From NCBI RefSeq assembly GCF_008691045.1, contig NZ_VMSO01000013.1:1-64000 (forward strand): a stretch of 64,000 nt of DNA, given 5' to 3'. This DNA is from Mediterraneibacter catenae. Its GTDB lineage: Bacteria; Bacillota; Clostridia; Lachnospirales; Lachnospiraceae. Positions 9,601-17,749 of this stretch are shown piece after piece. Each line of letters starts with the position of its first letter. Position 1 is the first letter of the stretch. Made by a program: the position numbers and the translations under genes. The notes beneath the pieces were generated by a model that was given only the letters and a program-made list of their open reading frames with translations, had not been told where the DNA came from and made no database searches.

Positions 9601-10023
9601 TTATGCGATCACATTATAATCAGAGGAGTCAATACCGGAAATCTCGTTCTTATCTGCGCCTATACTCAGATAGAAGTCGATATTGTTTTCAGAGCTTATC
9701 TTATTCAGTTTCTGCAGGAAGACAGGGAGACTTTCAAGAGTGATGTTTGCCTGTTTCAGCACACTGTCAATAAAGATCGTTTCGATGTCGTGATTGCCGG
9801 CTACCATGCCGTAAAGGAATCCTACGAATTCTTCGAGTGTCAGAATATCTGGATAATCTGCCATACGGATCGCACGGATATTGAAATCTACCGTGTATGT
9901 GTCCTTATGGCTTTTTTTGATAAATACTACGTTTCCGCTGGAAGTTTTCACCTTCTCATTTGCAAGATCAATCATTTGCTGTGTCTTTCCGCTGCCTCTT
10001 GGGCCTGTAATTAAATTTACCAT
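9601..10023 (-). CDS. Small P-loop ATPase
   Basis: A 140-residue protein with a clear Walker A motif GPRGSGKT at residues 7-14 and a candidate Walker B (ETIFIDS). Its closest known type is the short PilT-like or ATP-binding proteins of Clostridia; no substrate can be named. An in-frame ATG at 10065 exists, but the ATG at 10023 is preceded by AGGAGAG and starts the conserved MVNLITGPRG segment, so it is preferred. It stands alone on the minus strand between two plus-strand units and has its own promoter region before the DUF3793 gene. Confidence 0.65.
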   Translation of the reverse strand: MVNLITGPRGSGKTQQMIDLANEKVKTSSGNVVFIKKSHKDTYTVDFNIRAIRMADYPDILTLEEFVGFLYGMVAGNHDIETIFIDSVLKQANITLESLPVFLQKLNKISSENNIDFYLSIGADKNEISGIDSSDYNVIA

Positions 10024-10232
10024 GGCGAATCTCTCCTTTATGTATGTATTGTTTGAGACTTTCACCTCTCAAATATCATATACACATTATACACTAAAGA
10101 CATATGGGGAACAACTAAAAAAAGGATAAAAAAATAAAATTAATTGAGCAAATTGCCTATAAATAGTAAATGATATAAATTCTCAAAATCCATATTGCAA
10201 TGATAAGACATGTATGGTAGTATTGTTTTAAT

Positions 10233-10247
10233 TGAAAATCATTCTCA
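10233..10247 (+). promoter_or_regulatory. Fur-box-like operator ahead of the DUF3793-flavodoxin pair
   Basis: TGAAAATCATTCTCA matches the 7-1-7 Fur consensus TGATAATNATTATCA at 12 of 14 defined positions. It lies 17 bases upstream of the DUF3793 start codon, where a bound repressor would block transcription or initiation. Iron-responsive repression is inferred from this match and from the flavodoxin downstream. Confidence 0.6.
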
Positions 10248-10263
10248 TAATTAAGGAGGAACT

Positions 10264-10851
10264 ATGCCGGCTGAAGTATTATCATATTTCTTAAAAAATA
10301 ATGATCGGAGGCTCCGCCTGGCATTTCAGGTGGTTCTCCAGTGTGCGCCGTTCCTGAAAGGCTTGAAAGTATCCTGCGTAATATCGATGGATATTTGTCT
10401 CTATGACGGACTCTCGGAGCTGCTTCAGGATACGGGAATAGCATATCGCAGACTATCCTGCTCAGAGGGAAAATGCCTTGTCCTTTTTTACCGTCCCGGC
10501 GAGCTGGAAAGATATCTGAATGGTCCGAAGATCCGCAGTCTTATTCATGAGTACGGCTACGGCCGTATGGATCTGGATGATATGCTTTGCCGCCTGTGTT
10601 CACGCGTTGGAGATTTTGCAAAGCAGGGGATGGGATTCCCACATGAGATAGGGGCTTTTCTTGGATATCCTGCCGAGGATGTAAAAGGATTTATTGAAAA
10701 TGAAGGAAGGCGGTACCTGATGATCGGATATTGGAAAGTCTACAGTGATCTTGCGACAGCCAGAATGATCTTCAAGGAATACGACCGTGCAAAAAACTGT
10801 GCGGTCAATGAGTTTATTACCGGAAAGAGTATCCGGGAGATTGCCATATGA
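10264..10851 (+). CDS. DUF3793 family protein
   Basis: This 195-residue cytosolic protein resembles the DUF3793 family of Clostridia, recognised from the CAPFLKGLK segment, the LFYRPGELE segment and the HEIGAFLGYPAEDVKGFIEN segment. The function is not known; members commonly sit beside a flavodoxin in iron-repressed units, as here. The start ATG follows AAGGAGGAACT with good spacing. Flavodoxin begins 65 bases after the stop, and the Fur-like box precedes this gene, so the two probably form one iron-limitation operon. Several Cys residues (CLYD, CSEGKC, CRLC) could bind metal, but no canonical motif is visible. Confidence 0.72.
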   Translation: MPAEVLSYFLKNNDRRLRLAFQVVLQCAPFLKGLKVSCVISMDICLYDGLSELLQDTGIAYRRLSCSEGKCLVLFYRPGELERYLNGPKIRSLIHEYGYGRMDLDDMLCRLCSRVGDFAKQGMGFPHEIGAFLGYPAEDVKGFIENEGRRYLMIGYWKVYSDLATARMIFKEYDRAKNCAVNEFITGKSIREIAI

Positions 10852-10916
10852 CAGAAGCAGTGCTGTCAGGGCAGGTGCTGCGTCAGTGGAAAACATTATG
10901 AAATGGAGGAAGAATC

Positions 10917-11345
10917 ATGAACGTACCAGTAGTATATTGGAGTGGAACCGGAAATACCCGGGCTATGGCCGGGGCGGTAGCAGAAGGAATCAGGTCTGCT
11001 GGAGCAGAACCGATCCTCATGGAAGTGGCAGATGCTGATGTGGCTGTTCTTGTGTCGGAAGATGTGTTTGCGCTTGGCTGCCCGTCTATGGGAGCAGAGC
11101 AGCTGGAAGAGACGGAAATGGAACCGTTTGTAGAAAGTCTTGAACCGTTCGTGTCTGGGAAGAAGATCCTTTTATTCGGATCTTATGGCTGGGGAGACGG
11201 AGAATGGATGAGAGACTGGGCAGAACGTATGAGGAATGCAGGAGCTGTTCTTATAAGAGATGAGGGCGTCATTACTAATGAGTCGCCGGATGAGGAGGCT
11301 CTGGAAGAGTGCCGTGCAGCAGGAAAAGAGCTGGCGGCAGAATAG
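10917..11345 (+). CDS. Flavodoxin
   Basis: A short-chain flavodoxin of 142 residues that carries electrons with FMN in place of ferredoxin. The FMN phosphate loop is WSGTGNTRAMA (about residues 8-18), and the later loops ALGCPSMGAEQLE and LFGSYGWGDGEWM match the isoalloxazine-contacting regions. The start has GGAGGAAGAATC upstream. As second gene of the Fur-box unit, its expected use is to replace iron-sulfur ferredoxin when iron is scarce. It looks intact. Confidence 0.9.
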   Translation: MNVPVVYWSGTGNTRAMAGAVAEGIRSAGAEPILMEVADADVAVLVSEDVFALGCPSMGAEQLEETEMEPFVESLEPFVSGKKILLFGSYGWGDGEWMRDWAERMRNAGAVLIRDEGVITNESPDEEALEECRAAGKELAAE

Positions 11346-11348
11346 GCG

Positions 11349-11378
11349 TTGACAAAATCTTCTCCCTGTGCATATGAT
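11349..11378 (+). promoter_or_regulatory. Promoter of the ZIP transporter gene
   Basis: TTGACA at 11349-11354 and TATGAT at 11373-11378 with an 18-base spacer. The predicted leader of about 80 bases contains an inverted repeat, CCCGGC at 11418-11423 with GCCGGG at 11434-11439, ahead of the AAGGAGAGAGG ribosome binding site. Confidence 0.6.
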
Positions 11379-11466
11379 AGGATAACGAGAAAATGACGAC
11401 ATAAATACCCGGCGCATTCTGAATGGAGAACGCTGCCGGGAACGGACAGATGTAAGGAGAGAGGAT

Positions 11467-12249
11467 ATGAATCAGAATACACTGATCGGAATATTGATAC
11501 CATTTGCCGGGACCGCCCTTGGCTCGGCGATGGTATTTTTTATGAAAAAGGAAATGAATGAAAGGCTGCAGAAACTGCTGCTTGGTTTTGCCTCGGGTGT
11601 CATGATGGCAGCTTCTGTCTGGTCGCTCTTGATTCCTGCCATCAGTATGACAGAGGAAAAGGGAGGAATTCCCTGGCTTCCGCCTGCGGCAGGCTTTCTT
11701 CTGGGAATGGGATTCCTGCTCGTGCTTGATACATTGACGCCGCATCTGCATTTTACAGATGAGAAACCGGAAGGCGTACCAGCACATTTAAAAAAAACAA
11801 CCATGCTTGTCCTTGCAGTGACGCTCCATAATATTCCTGAGGGGATGGCAGTCGGTGTCACATTTGCAGGAGTGCTTTCTGAGAATACAACAATGACTCT
11901 GGCAGGTGCGTTTGCGCTGTCTGTGGGCATTGCTATCCAGAACTTTCCGGAGGGCGCCGTTATCTCTATGCCGCTTAAAAGTCAGGGACTGTCGAAGACA
12001 AGGGCGTTTGCATATGGAGCTCTCTCCGGTATCGTGGAACCGGCAGCGGCTCTTGTCACGATTCTCCTGACAAGATTCGTAGTGCCGTTTCTTCCATATT
12101 TTCTGGCGTTTGCTGCGGGAGCGATGATCTATGTGGTAGTGGAAGAACTGATTCCTGAAGCACAGAGCGGGGCACACTCGAATATCAGTACAGTAGGAGT
12201 TGCGGTCGGGTTCGTGCTTATGATGGTACTGGACGTGGCATTGGGGTAA
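11467..12249 (+). CDS. ZIP family metal transporter
   Basis: A 260-residue inner-membrane permease of the ZIP family, which brings divalent metal (usually Zn2+) into the cytosol. The family's intramembrane metal site is visible as TLHNIPEGMAVGV and AIQNFPEGAVISMP in consecutive helices, with a third EE pair in VVEELIPEAQ. A His-containing loop (TPHLHFTDE) occupies the variable cytosolic region between helices III and IV. It belongs to the GufA-like group by length. The ribosome binding site AAGGAGAGAGGAT is strong. The gene has its own promoter; no Zur-like box was identified. Confidence 0.88.
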   Translation: MNQNTLIGILIPFAGTALGSAMVFFMKKEMNERLQKLLLGFASGVMMAASVWSLLIPAISMTEEKGGIPWLPPAAGFLLGMGFLLVLDTLTPHLHFTDEKPEGVPAHLKKTTMLVLAVTLHNIPEGMAVGVTFAGVLSENTTMTLAGAFALSVGIAIQNFPEGAVISMPLKSQGLSKTRAFAYGALSGIVEPAAALVTILLTRFVVPFLPYFLAFAAGAMIYVVVEELIPEAQSGAHSNISTVGVAVGFVLMMVLDVALG

Positions 12250-12297
12250 GGGACAGGTCGATAATCAGCATATCATAATAGACAGGAGGATGAGAGT

Positions 12298-13074
12298 ATG
12301 ACAGACTATACATCTGCAAAAGCGGTGTTTGAGAGTTATCTGGATAACTACGACAGAGAAAATGACAAGGTGCGGCTTAAGATCGTACACACATATGGTG
12401 TAGTGGAGCAAAGTTCGGAGATCGCAGAGCGCATGGGCCTGTCGGACGAGGATGTTTTTCTTGCCCGGATCATAGCGCTGCTGCATGATATCGGACGCTT
12501 CGAGCAGCTTAAGAGATATGACAGTTTTCTGCCGGATACAATGGATCATGCGGCCTATGGAGTGAAGGTGTTGTTCAGAGAAGGAATGATACGACGATTC
12601 CTTACGGAGGATCGTTGGGACGCTGTCATAGAGACTGCCATCGCAAAGCACAGCGATTTTGCTCTTGAAGGTATAGATGATGAGAAAACACTTCTTCATG
12701 CACGTATTATCCGGGATGCGGACAAACTGGACAACTGCCGGGTGAAACTCGAAGATCCTCTGGAAACTTTTATGGGGGCAGAAGCGGCTGAAATTGGCGC
12801 AGCGAAAATTACGGCGAAGATACGCAGAGATGCTCTTGGAGAAAAGAGTATCCTTTCGTCGGACCGCGTTACGCTTATGGATTACTGGATATCTTATCTG
12901 GCGTATTTTTATGATCTGAACTTCAGGGAGAGTCTGGATATAGCAGAAGAAAATGATTATGTACACCGGCTGATACACAGGATATCGTATACGGAACCGG
13001 AGACAGCAGATACAATGGCGGAACTGGAATATCATCTCACAGAGTATGTCCGCCATGCAAAAAGAACAGAATGA
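12298..13074 (+). CDS. HD domain phosphohydrolase
   Basis: This 258-residue cytosolic protein has the HD metal-dependent phosphohydrolase signature: H in KIVHTYGVVEQS, the HD pair in ALLHDIGRFEQL, and the distal D in RDADKLDNCR. The substrate cannot be inferred; HD enzymes act on nucleotides and cyclic nucleotides among others. It starts 48 bases after the ZIP gene with GGAGGATGAGAGT upstream, so it may be co-transcribed with the transporter. A bidirectional terminator follows. Confidence 0.82.
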   Translation: MTDYTSAKAVFESYLDNYDRENDKVRLKIVHTYGVVEQSSEIAERMGLSDEDVFLARIIALLHDIGRFEQLKRYDSFLPDTMDHAAYGVKVLFREGMIRRFLTEDRWDAVIETAIAKHSDFALEGIDDEKTLLHARIIRDADKLDNCRVKLEDPLETFMGAEAAEIGAAKITAKIRRDALGEKSILSSDRVTLMDYWISYLAYFYDLNFRESLDIAEENDYVHRLIHRISYTEPETADTMAELEYHLTEYVRHAKRTE

Positions 13075-13083
13075 TCGAAAAAA

Positions 13084-13110
13084 AGCGTTGAAATATGTTC
13101 AACGCTCTTT
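13084..13110. terminator. Bidirectional terminator between HD gene and amidase
   Basis: AGCGTTGAA / TTCAACGCT form a perfect 9-base stem around ATATG, with AAAAA before and CTTTT after. It overlaps the stop codon of the minus-strand amidase and serves both converging genes. Confidence 0.8.
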
Positions 13111-13926
13111 TAATGTGTAGACGTCTTCGCGTCTGTGCCGGAGTACAGGAATCTGTTCTCTGGCTCTGCTGCATTCTTCCAGATTGATTTCGGTGATACG
13201 CAGCTCAGTGCCGGCTTCCATGCTGGAGAGTACGTTTCCCCATGGATCAGTCACAATACTGTGTCCCCATGAAATATATGATGAATTGATATCTCTTGCC
13301 GGAGCTGTTCCGACGATAAAGACCTGGTTAGAGACAGCCTGCGAACGGAAGAGAAGTTCCCAGTGCATTGGACCGGTCGTCATATTGAAAGATGCAGGAA
13401 CAAAAATGACCCTGGCATTTTTAAGAGCCATGAGACGGAATAGTTCGGGGAAGCGGATGTCATAGCAGACGGCAAGCCCCATAGTGCAGAATCCGGTTTC
13501 GAAAGTCGTAACTTTATTTCCGGCAGTGAGTACAGCGGACTCCTGAAAATACTGCCCATCCTCCACATTAATATCAAACAGGTGCATTTTTCTGTGCTTT
13601 GCAATCTGACGGCCATCTTGATCAAACACATAGGCTGTGTTATAAATCCGTCTGTTTTCATCTTGTTCCGGCATAGTTCCCGCAGAGAGGTAAATGTGAA
13701 AAGAGCGGGCGATATCGGAACATATCTGCCATACCGGACCGCCCTGAGGCTCGGCGTAAACGGGGAAACTGCTGACGTCGTAAGGACAGCAGAACATTTC
13801 CGGGAGTGTCAGGAAAGAAGCTTTTTCCTGAACGGCCTGTTCAGCCAGAGTCTTGAGAACTCCGGCAAGCTGCTTTATATCTGTATATACGGGCATCTGT
13901 GCCTGTGCTATTCGCAAAACTGTCAT
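13099..13926 (-). CDS. Carbon-nitrogen hydrolase (nitrilase superfamily, omega-amidase-like)
   Basis: A 275-residue amidase of the nitrilase superfamily with the catalytic triad Glu (LPEMFCCPYD), Lys (AKHRKMHLFDI) and Cys (GLAVCYDIRFPEL). The PEMF, HLFDI and CYDIRFPEL surroundings resemble Nit2/omega-amidase, which hydrolyses alpha-ketoglutaramate and similar omega-amides; the substrate is inferred from resemblance only. The start ATG has GAAAGGATTTTCGAC upstream. It is isolated on the minus strand, downstream of the LacI gene by 88 bases, and could share its transcript. Confidence 0.85.
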   Translation of the reverse strand: MTVLRIAQAQMPVYTDIKQLAGVLKTLAEQAVQEKASFLTLPEMFCCPYDVSSFPVYAEPQGGPVWQICSDIARSFHIYLSAGTMPEQDENRRIYNTAYVFDQDGRQIAKHRKMHLFDINVEDGQYFQESAVLTAGNKVTTFETGFCTMGLAVCYDIRFPELFRLMALKNARVIFVPASFNMTTGPMHWELLFRSQAVSNQVFIVGTAPARDINSSYISWGHSIVTDPWGNVLSSMEAGTELRITEINLEECSRAREQIPVLRHRREDVYTLKER

Positions 13927-14013
13927 GTCGAAAATCCTTTCTGTCGCATGCTGTCAGAAACGGTGTTGTGAGTATGTCTGAAGAACTGTTATGCCTGGCG
14001 GCAGGCGGATATG

Positions 14014-15018
14014 TCAGCAGTTGGCAGGTGCAGAGGCAGAGTTTCTTACAATAAGGTCTGCGTGGAGCAGGATAGTGCCGAGAGGAATCTCGTTTAACAG
14101 TCCGCTGAGCGCGTTAAATCCGCTCTTTCCCAGTTGGATGCGGTCCTGGCGCACCGTGGTAAGCGGCGGCGAAGTGTAGGCGGAGAGTGGAATATCATCG
14201 AAACCGATGATGCTGACATCTTTCGGTACTTGGTATCCAAGCTGCTGACACTGGGTGATCGCAGCGCTGGCGAATGTATCCTGACAGCATATGATCGCAG
14301 TCATTCCCATGTCCAGCAGGCGAGGCAGGTGTTTTTCCATACATTCTGACAGATAATAAGAGCAGCCGGCATAGGAGGAGTCGGCTTTCAGGCCATGGCT
14401 GCGCATTGCCTGAAAAAACGCCCTGTGTCGTACCTGCATGATATGTGAACCGAGCGCGCTGCTTAAATATCCGATCTTCTGATGCCCCAGTTTCTTCAGA
14501 TGGTCTATGGCGAGATCCATGCCTTCTTCATTATCAATACCTACATATGATATCATCGGATTGCCGATGATGTGATTGTCATAAAGTACGGTTGGTGTCC
14601 GGCAGGCGTGGAAATCTTTCATCCATGGCTCCACAAGAGAGAAGCCAAGTACAAAAGCTCCGGAAAAGTCGTGCTGGAGCATGAATGCATCATAGGAAAT
14701 TTCTCTCTGGACGTCAGCGTCTACCGGAACAATAGCGACTTCGTAGCCCGACGGTTCAGCAATCTGGCGGAATCCCATGATGATGTCATAAGCGAAGTGA
14801 TGAGGTTCTTCGAATTGGATGTTATTACGTTGTATGATAACGCATAGTTTTTTTGCCGGTTTTTTGTAACGCCGCAGCTTTGTGTATCCAAGTTCCACGG
14901 CGGTTTCAAGAACTTGTTTTTGCAATGTTTCGCTGATATCGGGGGCGTCGTTCAATGCTTTTGAAACGGTGCTCTTGGAAATCCCCAGTTTATCAGCGAT
15001 ATCCTGTATAGTTGTCAT
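14014..15018 (-). CDS. LacI family transcriptional regulator
   Basis: This 334-residue repressor has the LacI helix-turn-helix at its N-terminus (TIQDIADKLGISKSTVSKAL, residues 3-22) and a periplasmic-binding-protein-like effector domain. It diverges from the alpha-glucan operon with only about 75 bases between, so it probably controls that operon and senses a maltodextrin, as MalR/CcpA relatives do; this is inferred from position. The C-terminus ends in two cysteines (APANC), unusual but not diagnostic. No clear palindromic operator was identified in the short intergenic gap, possibly because the deletion that truncated the pullulanase changed it. Confidence 0.88.
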   Translation of the reverse strand: MTTIQDIADKLGISKSTVSKALNDAPDISETLQKQVLETAVELGYTKLRRYKKPAKKLCVIIQRNNIQFEEPHHFAYDIIMGFRQIAEPSGYEVAIVPVDADVQREISYDAFMLQHDFSGAFVLGFSLVEPWMKDFHACRTPTVLYDNHIIGNPMISYVGIDNEEGMDLAIDHLKKLGHQKIGYLSSALGSHIMQVRHRAFFQAMRSHGLKADSSYAGCSYYLSECMEKHLPRLLDMGMTAIICCQDTFASAAITQCQQLGYQVPKDVSIIGFDDIPLSAYTSPPLTTVRQDRIQLGKSGFNALSGLLNEIPLGTILLHADLIVRNSASAPANC

Positions 15019-15092
15019 AATCTGTTATCCCCCTGGTTTTCCAAAAACTTCTGAAAATATTATAATAAAAATCAGCTTTGAAATCAATGTGA

Positions 15093-15716
15093 ATGATTTT
15101 GGAGCTTGCCGAGACTATGCCCGGGACGGATGAGACAGAGAGAATGCGTCTGAACCGGATGGCAGCGGCTCTGTACATGACTTGTCAGGGAAATTTGTTC
15201 CTCCTGTCAGGAGAAGAATTCGCGAGGACGAAAGATGGTCTTGAGGATTCGTATAATGCTTCTATTGCGTTGAACCGCCTTGACTGGGAGCAGGCATGGA
15301 AAAACAGAGATCTTGTAGAATACTATAAAGGACTGATAGCATTGCGGTCCCGGCTGCCCGGACTGTATGATAAATCCCCGCATGCAGCAGAGCGGATCCG
15401 GGATATGGAGAAATCAGAAGGACTTGTGAGTTTTGCAGTGGACAACCGCTCAGAGGACGGCCATGACAGATGGGATATGCTGAGGATCATATATAACAGC
15501 AGCAGTTCTGTCAGAAATCTGCCGGTTGGAGACGGTGCATGGGAGATTCTCTGCAGCGGCGAGGACAGTTCATTGTGGAGGACGCATAATCCCGCAGGAA
15601 AAAGTATTCAGATTGAACCTCAGAGTGTACTTGTTCTTGGAAGAGCTTTGGGAGACGCCGGCACGACGGAGACGGAAATCGAGGAGACACAGGAGAGACA
15701 GATAAGATGGGCATAA
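15093..15716 (+). pseudogene. 5'-truncated type I pullulanase remnant
   Basis: The 207-residue frame reads as only the C-terminal part of a GH13_14 pullulanase. The TMPGTDETERMRLNRMAAAL and FLLSGEEFARTK segments belong to the end of the catalytic barrel, followed by the beta-sandwich C-domain with the IQIEPQSVLVL ending. A full enzyme has 600 or more residues; the carbohydrate-binding modules and catalytic Asp/Glu residues are absent, and only 75 bases separate it from the divergent lacI gene, so the deletion ends in that gap. The ATG at 15093 has only GATTTTG before it and no good ribosome site. It overlaps the debranching enzyme start by 10 bases, so the 3' end keeps translational coupling. 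It is almost certainly inactive as a debranching enzyme. Confidence 0.85.
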
Positions 15717-17749
15717 AATGGAGATACGGAAAACAGGACTGGAAGACACTGGAAAGAGGACAGGAGAACTGCTACCTCATGACGAACGGGCTGGGAGGCT
15801 TTTCTTCGCTGACCGTCACGGGATCGGCGGCGCGAAATGATCATGCTTTTCTCATGGCGTGTACAAAAGCGCCGAATAACCGGTATAATGTCATTCATCG
15901 GCTGGCGGAGAAACTGGATATCGGAAATGAGACATATATCCTTTCTTCACAGGAATTTGCGGATGGCACCCGGGAGGAGGGATACAGATACCAGACTGGT
16001 TTTTCCTATGAGGATACCCCGGTCTGGCAGTACCTTGTAAACGGAGTGGAGATTGCGAAGGAGGCGGCTATAAAACAGAAGGAAAATACAGCTGCAGTCT
16101 GTTACCGGATAAAGAACCGCAGCCGCAGCGCTGTCAGCCTGACGGTAACTCCGTTCTATCAGTTCGCCCCCAAAGGGGAAGAACCGGCGCAGGAGAACAG
16201 AGTTATGTACACGGAAGGATGTGTGGAGAGCGGCGGCATGAAACTGTATTACAGGACAGACGGATGTGATACAGAGATGCCGGAGACCGAAGAAGCATAT
16301 TATTATTCATATGACGTATGCGACGGACGGCGCAGCACCGGAAGGGCAAAGGCATGCCACCGGATTACAATGACTGTGGAAAGCGGATGCGAAAATATCC
16401 TTTCGGTTGTCTTTTCGACGGAAGACAAATATGTGAAAGGAAATAATACAGCAGGTCAGATAAAAAGTGTGAGGGATCTGGCGGAATCTGTCATAGATGA
16501 ACTGAAAAAAACGCGCAGGGAACTGGAAGTGACGGCAGGGCTTGAAGATGAGACTGCACGCTGTCTTGTGAAAAGTGCGCATCAGTTCGTTTCAAGACGG
16601 GAGTCCACCGGCGGGGAGACGATCCTGGCAGGCTTTCCGTTTTTTGAAGACTGGGGAAGGGACACAATGATCGCCCTGCCCGGAATATGCCTGTCTACAA
16701 AACGCTATGAGGACGCGGTGTCTATTCTGAGGACATTTGCCCGCTATGAGAAAAACGGGCTTATGCCGAATCTCTTCCCCGAAGGAAAGAGTGAACCTAT
16801 GTATAATACAGTGGATGCGGCGCTCCTGTTTATCAACTGCGTCTGGTTATACTATAAAGCCTCCGGTGATCTGGCATTTGCAGGAGAGATGTATCCTGTT
16901 ATGGAGCGGATCATTGAATACTATATGAGGGGGACGGATTATGATATCCGGATGGATGATGACGGGCTTATCACAGCGGGAAGCGGACTGGACCAGGTGA
17001 CGTGGATGGACGTCAGGGTAGGTGAGATCCTGCCTACGCCGAGGCACGGGAAACCGGTGGAGATCAACGCCTACTGGTATAATGCGCTCAGAATAATGGG
17101 AGAGTGTGCGCGGCTGCTCCCGGACAAGTGTGCAGACGGGAAGAATGCGGACGAGTATGATGCGGCCGCAGAACGGACCAGACGATCCTTTGAAGAAAAG
17201 TTCTGGATGGAAGAGCATCACTGCCTGAAAGATGTGGTGTCGGGAACGAAGGCGGACTCTCAGATCAGGTGTAATCAGGTATGGGCAGTGTCCATGCCGT
17301 TTACCATGCTTGAACCGGACAAAGAAAGAATGGTAGTAGACACGGTATTTGAAAAACTTTATACTCCATACGGTCTGCGGACCCTGGAACCGGCTGATCC
17401 GGAGTTTAAACCGGTATACGGCGGGAAAGTATTGGACAGGGATCTGGCGTATCATCAGGGGACTGTGTGGGTATATCCGCTGGGCGCATACTATCTTGCT
17501 TACCTGAAGGTGAACGGATACAGCGAAAGTGCGAAAACATATGTGCGCAGCCAGCTCGAGGCACTTTACGGTGCACTGCGGGAAGGATGTATCGGACAGC
17601 TTCCGGAGATTTATGACGGGGCGGAGCCTGTCATGTCGAAAGGATGTTTTGCGCAGGCCTGGAGCGTGGGGGAACTGCTCAGGGTATATGAGGCGCTGGA
17701 GAGGACAGCAGGGAGGAAACAGCATGGATTTTGCAGCAGTATATCATAA
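15707..17749 (+). CDS. Glycogen debranching enzyme (amylo-alpha-1,6-glucosidase, GH133 type)
   Basis: It hydrolyses alpha-1,6 branch points of glycogen or amylopectin-derived dextrins. The 680 residues split into an N-terminal GDE_N domain (about 1-250, starting from NCYLMTNGLGGFSSLTVTG) and a C-terminal (alpha/alpha)6 glucosidase domain containing AGFPFFEDWGRDTMIALPG, a hallmark with likely catalytic acid residues, and later the YGLRTL and YHQGTVWVYPLG motifs. The start ATG lies inside the end of the pullulanase remnant (ATGGGCATAA overlap). The amylase downstream starts 26 bases before its stop, so translation is coupled. The enzyme appears complete and may have taken over debranching after loss of the pullulanase. 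Confidence 0.9.
   Translation: MGIKWRYGKQDWKTLERGQENCYLMTNGLGGFSSLTVTGSAARNDHAFLMACTKAPNNRYNVIHRLAEKLDIGNETYILSSQEFADGTREEGYRYQTGFSYEDTPVWQYLVNGVEIAKEAAIKQKENTAAVCYRIKNRSRSAVSLTVTPFYQFAPKGEEPAQENRVMYTEGCVESGGMKLYYRTDGCDTEMPETEEAYYYSYDVCDGRRSTGRAKACHRITMTVESGCENILSVVFSTEDKYVKGNNTAGQIKSVRDLAESVIDELKKTRRELEVTAGLEDETARCLVKSAHQFVSRRESTGGETILAGFPFFEDWGRDTMIALPGICLSTKRYEDAVSILRTFARYEKNGLMPNLFPEGKSEPMYNTVDAALLFINCVWLYYKASGDLAFAGEMYPVMERIIEYYMRGTDYDIRMDDDGLITAGSGLDQVTWMDVRVGEILPTPRHGKPVEINAYWYNALRIMGECARLLPDKCADGKNADEYDAAAERTRRSFEEKFWMEEHHCLKDVVSGTKADSQIRCNQVWAVSMPFTMLEPDKERMVVDTVFEKLYTPYGLRTLEPADPEFKPVYGGKVLDRDLAYHQGTVWVYPLGAYYLAYLKVNGYSESAKTYVRSQLEALYGALREGCIGQLPEIYDGAEPVMSKGCFAQAWSVGELLRVYEALERTAGRKQHGFCSSIS

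Noticed and set aside
11388-11460. Leader hairpin of the ZIP gene considered as a metal-sensing riboswitch
   Set aside because: Only one short CCCGGC/GCCGGG pairing is visible and it matches no riboswitch consensus.
12265-13056. 263-codon minus-strand frame opposite the HD gene
   Set aside because: Antisense shadow of a gene with clear HD motifs; Cys/His/Ile-rich translation without family features.
15093-15716. Short pullulanase frame considered as an independent regulatory gene
   Set aside because: Its sequence is the C-terminal end of the GH13_14 fold and begins abruptly in the middle of the barrel.
16847-17725. 292-codon minus-strand frame within the debranching enzyme gene
   Set aside because: Overlaps a conserved catalytic domain on the plus strand and has no ribosome site.
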